Of a stretch of 64,000 bases of DNA, positions 59,027 to 64,000 are shown one piece after another (within the stretch, counting starts at the first letter, position 1; the number at the start of each line of letters is the position of its first letter). Position numbers and translations under genes: made by a program. The notes below the pieces were generated by a model. The model did no database searches. It was not told the DNA's origin and saw nothing but the letters and a program-made list of their open reading frames with translations. Source of the DNA: Actinomycetaceae bacterium (lineage in GTDB: Bacteria > Actinomycetota > Actinomycetes > Actinomycetales > Actinomycetaceae); contig JAUNHH010000009.1 of NCBI GenBank assembly GCA_030524055.1, positions 32,482-96,481 of the forward strand. The letters run 5' to 3'.

Positions 59027-59512
59027 ATGCAAACAACGATGATTCGTATCGATTTTCCTGTTGACCTGGTTGAACAGGTCCGGCGGGCGCATCCTCAGTG
59101 CCCGTCTTCAATTGAGGTGATGCATCATGAGGACTTTGGTGAATTTGCACCGCTTGGAGAGCCTTTTTGGTATCCGGATGAGGAATGCCTTGCATTCGCT
59201 CATGGTACTCATGAACGATATGTTGCTCTAAACCTCAATGACCTTAGTGTGTGGGAGATCGACACGCGTTTTGGAATACATCTAAAGGCGAATAGTGGGC
59301 TAAAAAAATATAGTCGATGTGTGAGTCATTTCTTCGCAGGTGTCCCCTATGATGACGATTTCAACGCAGAAGAACCTATTCTTTCGGATCGCGCCATCGA
59401 ATTAGCCCGTGAAATCGATCAAATCGATCCGGGATATGGGGACAGCAATACATTCTGGGGGGAATTTGTCTGGGATGTCACCTTGGATATGTGGTCCTCC
59501 AGTCAAATCTAA
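59027..59512 (+). CDS. SUKH-4-like immunity-type protein
   Basis: 161 residues. FAPLGEPFWYPDEECLAFAH, then YVALNLNDLSVWEI, LKANSGLKKYSRCVSHFF and NTFWGEFVWDVTLDMW. Closest in the window to 59927-60415 (same FAPLGE.-WYP..CLAFA segment). Immunity function is inferred from the fold pattern and the cluster. Confidence 0.7.
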   Translation: MQTTMIRIDFPVDLVEQVRRAHPQCPSSIEVMHHEDFGEFAPLGEPFWYPDEECLAFAHGTHERYVALNLNDLSVWEIDTRFGIHLKANSGLKKYSRCVSHFFAGVPYDDDFNAEEPILSDRAIELAREIDQIDPGYGDSNTFWGEFVWDVTLDMWSSSQI

Positions 59513-59557
59513 TTGAAGCACACAAATGCCAACGCCTGGCGCGGAGGAGGGGCTGTA

Positions 59558-59881
59558 ATGCTGCTATTTCGTTGGATTTATGGGAATCAGACAGAGAATG
59601 AGCTTTCAGACGTTCCTGCTCTCTTGAGGGACCTAGAGAATGCTGACATTGAGTACTGTGAAGTTAGTATCGAGCAATGTGGGGATTATGGATTCACTAT
59701 TGAAGTTGATAGGTGGATTACCTTCGCTAATTTAGAGGAGGATCCACTTGTTCCCTACTCTTTCAAGGCTCCTAATGACGAGACGATTGTCGAGATTGCC
59801 AGCCTTTTAGAGCAGGATCGTATTGATGAGATTATGGCTAACTACCCCTGGCAAGAAGGCTATCCGCCAATGCGGCGATGA
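59558..59881 (+). CDS. small acidic protein in the immunity cluster
   Basis: 107 residues from ATG 59558 (GGAGGAGG, about 8 bases spacing; an upstream start is not supported). Acidic, soluble: LLRDLENADIEYCEVSIEQC, FTIEVDRWITFANLEED, and a C-terminal helix. Not recognised as a named family; size, charge and position between two SUKH-4-like genes suggest another immunity protein. Confidence 0.62.
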   Translation: MLLFRWIYGNQTENELSDVPALLRDLENADIEYCEVSIEQCGDYGFTIEVDRWITFANLEEDPLVPYSFKAPNDETIVEIASLLEQDRIDEIMANYPWQEGYPPMRR

Positions 59882-59926
59882 AGCGCTGCGCTTTATCTCT
59901 AGTGGCGGCAGAAAGGGGGACTAGGA

Positions 59927-60415
59927 ATGCAGGTTATTCGTGAACGAATGACGATTCCATCTGACCTGGTGGCAGAAATGCGGAAGATTTCGCCCGATGT
60001 GCCAACTGTAATTCCGACACCTTATTACAGGGTGAATAGAATTTTTGCCCCCTTAGGTGAGATGGTCTGGTATCCAAAGGTACTGTGTCTTGCATTTGCT
60101 ATGGGGCACGGGCGGCAATCCCTTGCATTCAATGCAATAGATCAGTCGGTAGTCCAATTAGTTATCTTAGATGAAGAGGATGTAAGGATATGGCCAGTGA
60201 ATTCTTCGCTGGAAACCTATGCCGATTCCGTTACTCGCTTCATCGAAGGAGCTCCCTATGATGAGCCAGATTTGGAGCCGGATAACATTAAGGCAATGAT
60301 CAATGCTATTGATCCCGGTTTAGCCAATGAGGGTACTTTTTGGAACGGAATTGCATGGGACGCCGGAAATGGAGATTGGATTACCGAAATCCTTGAATCG
60401 GAGGATAGTTACTAA
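59927..60415 (+). CDS. SUKH-4-like immunity-type protein
   Basis: 162 residues. FAPLGEMVWYPKVLCLAFAM, SLAFNAIDQSVVQLVILDEE, VNSSLETYADSVTRFIEGAP (the NSSL signature) and GTFWNGIAWDAGNGDW. Paralogue of the gene at 59027. Last plus-strand gene of the cluster. Confidence 0.72.
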   Translation: MQVIRERMTIPSDLVAEMRKISPDVPTVIPTPYYRVNRIFAPLGEMVWYPKVLCLAFAMGHGRQSLAFNAIDQSVVQLVILDEEDVRIWPVNSSLETYADSVTRFIEGAPYDEPDLEPDNIKAMINAIDPGLANEGTFWNGIAWDAGNGDWITEILESEDSY

Positions 60416-60488
60416 CGAGGAAATCGGGAGAAAACTGCTTGCAAAAAGATAGTCAAGTCAATTTTCGCAACCCAATCTGTCCTCAAAT

Positions 60489-61811
60489 CTACAGCCAAAT
60501 AGCATCCTCGTCTGGACCGAAATCCTGCCACCATTCGGTGGGGAGTCGATTGTTATCAGCGGTATAGAAGAAGTCGATCCGTGGTCCGCCATTTGAGGAC
60601 GGAGTCAACATAATACTGCCTTTTTGCTGACCCACCTGTTTGGGCAATATCGCCAATTTCAACGCCACGGAGTCAGCTTTGAGTTTTCCTTTGCGGCCAA
60701 TACGGAACTCGGTTTCGGCAATCTCTAAAGCCCTGTGAAGTTTCCATGGCGCAAGTTTCCAGAGCAAAGTATGAAGTGCATCTGATTCCTCCTCATTAAC
60801 TTCATCGCCTCTAAACAATGGCAAGGCCTGTAACTTGCGTGGAATATTCTCGCCAATCTCCACTCCGGCCTCGTCACATGCTTTGCCCAAAGCGCCAGCC
60901 TGCATCAATGCCCGAATTCGTGCGATATGCCCCGTCTTTACTGCATCCGCTGGGGGTGGTGCTGATTCTCTATTCCACCACTGTGGGTGAAGACGCCAAT
61001 TATGGTGGAAATTCAGCCGAAATTCAGAAGAAGCCCTGATCGTGAATGACGGCATTTCCTTCAACGTGCGAGCCGACTCAATATAGAGACACGGTTGGCG
61101 GCGCTGCCGCAACGCCGCCCCAAAAGCTGCAAGAAGAACCCGTGTTTTCGGAGCAAGCCTGCCTTTCGGGTCACGTGGCCAATGTTCGGCAATAAGATCG
61201 ACGTCTGCATTATTAGGGTCCAGAAAAACGGTGTCCGTAAGAGAATCTGGATTTAAGGAAATTGCCTCTCGCGCACTGGTTTCCAGCAGTGACTCATCGA
61301 GGCCAAGCTCCTGAAGTCCACTGAGGTCAATAGTAAGTTGAGGCCTCAATGCTAGAGGGGGAGCGGTGATAGGGCTCTGCTGCATACTCTTTTTCAGGCG
61401 TAACTGGGGAGTTGATACTTTGTTAGTGTCCTCAAATGTGAGAAGGCGAATTATTGTCGCAACAACATCGTCGTCATGAAGCATCCATTCGTCATGAATA
61501 AAGTCATCTGACTCTTCTTCGACGAAGGTGACAGCATAATGAAGGACGCCAACCGTGTCAGATGTTGGCAGCAGAGCGCTAATATCCGAAGTGATAGCTG
61601 GGTACTCAAAAGATGCGCTTTGGGTATTTTCTCCCCAACTAATTGACATAGGTGAAATGAGGGCCCGAAAGTGCCCATGAATATGCACACTCAGTTCCCC
61701 AGTATTTCCCATTCCTCCATCGACGAGAGCAAAAGTTACTTTCCCAGGAATTTGCCCGTCAGTCATGGCTGTGCGAATAAGACCCTCCAGGTGCTCAGCT
61801 ATTGTTCCCAC
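60489..61811 (-). CDS. hypothetical protein, convergent with the immunity cluster
   Basis: 440 residues from GTG 61811 (AAAGGG upstream). The N-terminal ~130 residues have an alternating beta pattern (GELSVHIHGHFRALISPM, DTVGVLHYAVTFVEEESDDF); the centre is helical (KTRVLLAAFGAALRQRRQP) and the C-terminus contains WWNRESAPPP and RIDFFYTADNNRLPTEWWQD, a segment also typical of immunity-type DUF600/antitoxin proteins. No known domain can be named with confidence. ACDEAGVEIG near residue 315 carries a repeat variant (60863-60874). Confidence 0.65.
   Translation of the reverse strand: MGTIAEHLEGLIRTAMTDGQIPGKVTFALVDGGMGNTGELSVHIHGHFRALISPMSISWGENTQSASFEYPAITSDISALLPTSDTVGVLHYAVTFVEEESDDFIHDEWMLHDDDVVATIIRLLTFEDTNKVSTPQLRLKKSMQQSPITAPPLALRPQLTIDLSGLQELGLDESLLETSAREAISLNPDSLTDTVFLDPNNADVDLIAEHWPRDPKGRLAPKTRVLLAAFGAALRQRRQPCLYIESARTLKEMPSFTIRASSEFRLNFHHNWRLHPQWWNRESAPPPADAVKTGHIARIRALMQAGALGKACDEAGVEIGENIPRKLQALPLFRGDEVNEEESDALHTLLWKLAPWKLHRALEIAETEFRIGRKGKLKADSVALKLAILPKQVGQQKGSIMLTPSSNGGPRIDFFYTADNNRLPTEWWQDFGPDEDAIWL
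60863..60874. repeat. 12-bp word variant (CTCCGGCCTCGT) inside the hypothetical gene
   Basis: One mismatch outside the variable position; translated in the DEAGVE frame. Confidence 0.5.
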
Positions 61812-61873
61812 GGGTGTCCCTTTCTGGCGGCGAGGTCCGCGCCACCACCCCCCTTTATAGTCTAGGCGCAGCG

Positions 61874-61943
61874 CACCAAACGGACAGGGGGCGACAAAAA
61901 GGCGGAAAATCAGATGAAAATGTCGCCTTCAGCCCCTTTGGTG
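61874..61943. repeat. 70-bp nested palindrome, copy C
   Basis: Outer arms CACCAAACG (61874-61882) and CCTTTGGTG (61935-61943); inner arms GGCGACA (61890-61896) and TGTCGCC (61921-61927). Arm offsets and total length equal copy B (19128-19197), read on the opposite strand. It lies between divergent genes. Confidence 0.7.
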
Positions 61944-62023
61944 TTGGGGCCTCAGCCCGCCACACCCACCCACTCCGCCGAATAAGTTTTCCTGTGAAAG
62001 AATCCCCTTATGATTAGCTAGGG

Positions 62024-62035
62024 CCCCGCCCTCGT
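62024..62035. repeat. 12-bp word, single copy (CCCCGCCCTCGT)
   Basis: Exact copy 57 bases upstream of the aldo-keto reductase start. Confidence 0.8.
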
Positions 62036-62091
62036 CAATGAGGACACAGCGCCCGCCCATCCGCCACCCTCACACCACAAGGAGAGACCTC

Positions 62092-63156
62092 GTGTCCGAC
62101 GCAGAAGACCTGCCCGCCCCCATCGCCATGCAGCAATTCGACCACCCGTGGCTGGCAGCTCCCACACGCTACGAGGGTCCTGGCGCTCACTACCGCCGCT
62201 GCGGGCGCTCCGGCCTGGATCTGCCGGCAATCTCGCTGGGATTCTGGCATAACTTCGGTGATGACCACACGTTCAGCGTCCAGCGCGACATTATTCTCGC
62301 CGCCTTTGACGCTGGCATTACCCACTTTGACCTGGCCAATAACTACGGCGTCCCTTACGGTTCGGCAGAAGAAAACTTTGGCCGCCATATGGACCGCGAC
62401 CTGCGGCGCTATCGCGACGAGCTGGTGATTTCCTCTAAAGCAGGCTACGACATGTGGCCAGGCCCCTATGGCGCGGGTGGCAGCGGCCGCAAATACATGC
62501 TCTCCTCGCTGGATCAATCCCTGAAGCGGATGCGCCTGGACTACGTAGACATTTTCTACTCGCACCGTTATGACGAGACCACGCCGCTGGAAGAAACCAT
62601 TGGCGCACTGGATCAGGCGGTGCGTTCCGGTAAAGCCCTCTACGCCGGTATTTCCTCCTACAGTCCGGAGCAGACCCGTGCCGCCGTTGAGCTGGCACGC
62701 GAAGTGCATCTGCCGCTGGTGGTGAATCAGCCGCGTTATTCCATGTTGGACCGTTGGGTCGAAGATGGGCTGCTGGACACCTGCGGCGAACTCGGCATGG
62801 GGTTGGCAGTCTTTTCGCCGCTGGCTCAGGGGCTGTTGACGAATCGCTACCTGGGTGAAGACCGCATCCCGGAGGGGTCGCGTATGCGCGAACAGCGCTT
62901 CCTCGGGACGTCGGCGCTGACCGAAGAGCGTCTGGCAGCTCTGCGTGGATTGAATGATGTGGCGTCGGCGCGCGGGCAGTCCCTGGCGCAGATGGCCTTG
63001 GCGTGGCTGCTGCGTGATAGCCGCGTGACCACGGTGTTGATTGGGGCGTCCTCGGTGGCGCAGCTGCATGACAATCTGGGCGCCTTGGAGAATCTGGAGT
63101 TTTCCGCTGAGGAGTTGGCGCAGATCGACGACCTGTCGGGGCAAGCGGCCCTGTGA
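62092..63156 (+). CDS. gpr: aldo-keto reductase, L-glyceraldehyde 3-phosphate reductase type
   Basis: 354 residues from GTG 62092 (AAGGAGAG upstream). The catalytic tetrad is in place: Asp and Tyr in DLANNYGVPYGSAEENFGR, Lys in ISSKAGYDMWPGPYG, His in VDIFYSHRYDETTPLEET. The sequence follows the YghZ/Gpr subgroup closely; this group reduces L-glyceraldehyde 3-phosphate and methylglyoxal with NADPH, a detoxifying role. Its third codon positions are clearly more GC-rich than in the immunity island just before it, which suggests a different history for the two. Confidence 0.9.
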   Translation: MSDAEDLPAPIAMQQFDHPWLAAPTRYEGPGAHYRRCGRSGLDLPAISLGFWHNFGDDHTFSVQRDIILAAFDAGITHFDLANNYGVPYGSAEENFGRHMDRDLRRYRDELVISSKAGYDMWPGPYGAGGSGRKYMLSSLDQSLKRMRLDYVDIFYSHRYDETTPLEETIGALDQAVRSGKALYAGISSYSPEQTRAAVELAREVHLPLVVNQPRYSMLDRWVEDGLLDTCGELGMGLAVFSPLAQGLLTNRYLGEDRIPEGSRMREQRFLGTSALTEERLAALRGLNDVASARGQSLAQMALAWLLRDSRVTTVLIGASSVAQLHDNLGALENLEFSAEELAQIDDLSGQAAL

Positions 63157-63206
63157 GGCAGGTGGATAGTCGCGTGAATGCTGGCGCTTAAGCCAGTTTG
63201 CCATTG

Positions 63207-63218
63207 ACGAGGGCGGGG
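63207..63218. repeat. 12-bp word, single copy (ACGAGGGCGGGG)
   Basis: Exact copy, preceded by ATTG, 51 bases after the reductase stop. Confidence 0.8.
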
Positions 63219-63298
63219 CCTGGTTTTCAGCCAGGTCCCGCTTTTATTGTGGGCGCGGCGCTGGGGTGGGTGACCCCTGGTTTGATGGCGCGCTGGAT

Positions 63299-63805
63299 TT
63301 AGGAGATTGCGACGAGAACGCCGTAGTTTTTCTCAGTTGCCTTCCGATAAAAGGCCTGCAGATTCTTTAGCGCTACCTGCAGATGCCGGCCGAGCTCTGT
63401 GGGGTCCTCTGATGGCCGCAAGTCAGAGCAGATCTGTGCAGTGGCAAGTTGTGAAAAATCAGCGGTCGCAAACAGAACCTCGATATTGACCTTGTCTAGT
63501 TCTGCAACAATAGGGGGTATTTTCTCGGCAGGAATACTTCCAAGGTGAGTATTGCTATCTACTAAGGAAATAAGAGTGTCGGCGCCCATAATGGCCTGAC
63601 TCAAAACTGAACCCTCAAGAGGGAATACAGCAATTTTGCCTGTCAATACGAAATGCAAACTCAGCCAGGACTCGCCAATGACACTCCGCGGAAAAACTTT
63701 ATTCTCAGACAACTTTTCCCACAGGTCAAATAGATTTCCTCTTGTTGCTTGAATGCGCTGAAACTCTTTAGTAGGAATGGCGAGGTGTTCGGCGTAAAGG
63801 CTCAT
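63299..63805 (-). CDS. DUF1877-family (YfbM-like) protein
   Basis: 168 residues. The order of segments matches DUF1877: an N-terminal helix, NKVFPRSVIGESWLSLHFVL (KxW..LH.LL), PLEGSVLSQAIMGADTLISL, IPAEKIPPIVAELDKV, and a C-terminal LQAFYRKATEKNYGVLVAI. Function unknown in the family, though members are frequent in immunity and toxin gene clusters, which fits the neighbourhood. Confidence 0.75.
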   Translation of the reverse strand: MSLYAEHLAIPTKEFQRIQATRGNLFDLWEKLSENKVFPRSVIGESWLSLHFVLTGKIAVFPLEGSVLSQAIMGADTLISLVDSNTHLGSIPAEKIPPIVAELDKVNIEVLFATADFSQLATAQICSDLRPSEDPTELGRHLQVALKNLQAFYRKATEKNYGVLVAIS

Positions 63806-63880
63806 AGCGAGTTCCCAAGGTAAATATTTATTGGTGCTGGGAGTGCTGCCGCTGTGGTAGGGCCGCTGTGGTGCTGCGCC

Positions 63881-64000
63881 TGTTAGGGTAAGCCGAAAGT
63901 TGGGGACAAACCCATACGGTTAGGGACAAAGGTATATGTGTATAACAGGGGGTATTGGTCTGTTATGTCTCAGGACATGGGTGACAGTTCTGTGTCAGGA
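63881..64000 (+). mobile_element. left end of an insertion sequence (partial)
   Basis: From TGTTAGGGTAAG (63881) the sequence shows two closely similar words, GTTGGGGACAAAC (63899-63911) and GTTAGGGACAAAG (63919-63931), followed by a coding start at 63965. Repeated GGGACAAA words next to a TGT end are typical of IS21-type (or IS481-type) termini with several transposase sites. The element continues beyond the window. Confidence 0.5.
63965..64000 (+). CDS. start of a probable transposase gene (partial)
   Basis: ATG 63965 opens a frame of 12 codons (MSQDMGDSSVSG) up to the right edge. Too short to identify; called only from the terminal repeats before it. Confidence 0.35.
   Translation, partial: MSQDMGDSSVSG

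Noticed and set aside
62035..63204. 389-codon open frame antisense to the aldo-keto reductase
   Set aside because: The sense strand has the full catalytic motif set; the antisense frame is low-complexity (Gln/Arg/His) and follows from the high third-position GC of the real gene.

Overview
The window looks like a chromosomal segment of a moderately GC-rich actinobacterium, most plausibly a host-associated member of the Actinomycetaceae or a relative. The basis is actinobacterial-type regulators and enzymes (TipA-like MerR, DUF6318 and PKD-like secreted proteins, a NirK with an extra N-terminal cupredoxin, a split transketolase), frequent GTG starts and ATGA-coupled genes. Species cannot be decided from the sequence alone.

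Layout. 0-5 kb: an alpha-L-rhamnosidase-like gene running off the left edge, a nucleoside-hydrolase-like gene, a TPR-like protein, a SorC regulator and a remnant of a short-chain dehydrogenase. 5.5-7.3 kb: a double SUKH immunity-type protein and an unknown gene. 7.4-11.3 kb: GH30 glycosidase, TetR regulator and MFS transporter, with a shared operator in front of the glycosidase and the transporter. 11.5-13.5 kb: a NarL-type two-component pair. 13.6-14.5 kb: divergent MarR/VOC pair. 14.6-19 kb: FGGY kinase, TIM-barrel isomerase and a two-subunit transketolase, which together fit the D-apiose pathway. 19.2-22.4 kb: HipB-like regulator with a truncated HipA, a PKD-like protein and two DUF6318 copies (one truncated). 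22.5-28.7 kb: acyltransferase, then a nitrite/NO cluster (two NnrS-like membrane proteins, NirK, an unknown). 28.8-35.9 kb: a sugar or polyol catabolic operon (MFS, DeoR, Zn-dehydrogenase, class I aldolase, FGGY kinase, 2-hydroxyacid dehydrogenase) plus an orphan PTS EIIB. 36-39.3 kb: pgm and an AGE-family isomerase. 39.4-40.4 kb: two tRNA-Ser genes around a triplicated non-coding repeat. 40.9-45.2 kb: a frameshifted beta-propeller gene and a secreted GH84 hexosaminidase. 45.3-50.6 kb: TipA-like regulator and fruR-fruK-fruA. 50.7-53.8 kb: a cyclase, a four-carbon-acid-sugar kinase and a threonate-type dehydrogenase. 53.8-61.8 kb: a DUF4143 ATPase and an immunity-type island (two WD40-like propellers and a run of small SUKH-4-like proteins). 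62-64 kb: aldo-keto reductase, DUF1877 protein and the end of an insertion sequence.

The most striking signal is not a gene. A 12-base word, CCCCGNCCTCGT, or its complement ACGAGGNCGGGG, occurs about 39 times by eye, with roughly ten further one-mismatch copies. It lies between genes, as inverted pairs at gene ends that look like terminators, and inside at least a dozen coding sequences in several reading frames, including as an inverted pair in the FruA interdomain linker. This is how DNA uptake sequences behave in Neisseriaceae and Pasteurellaceae, and I know of none described in actinobacteria. The window also holds three other dispersed repeat types: 19-bp phased arrays with inverted halves, a 70-bp nested palindrome present three times, and an 18-bp operator shared by the putative apiose operon and the nucleoside-hydrolase-like gene.
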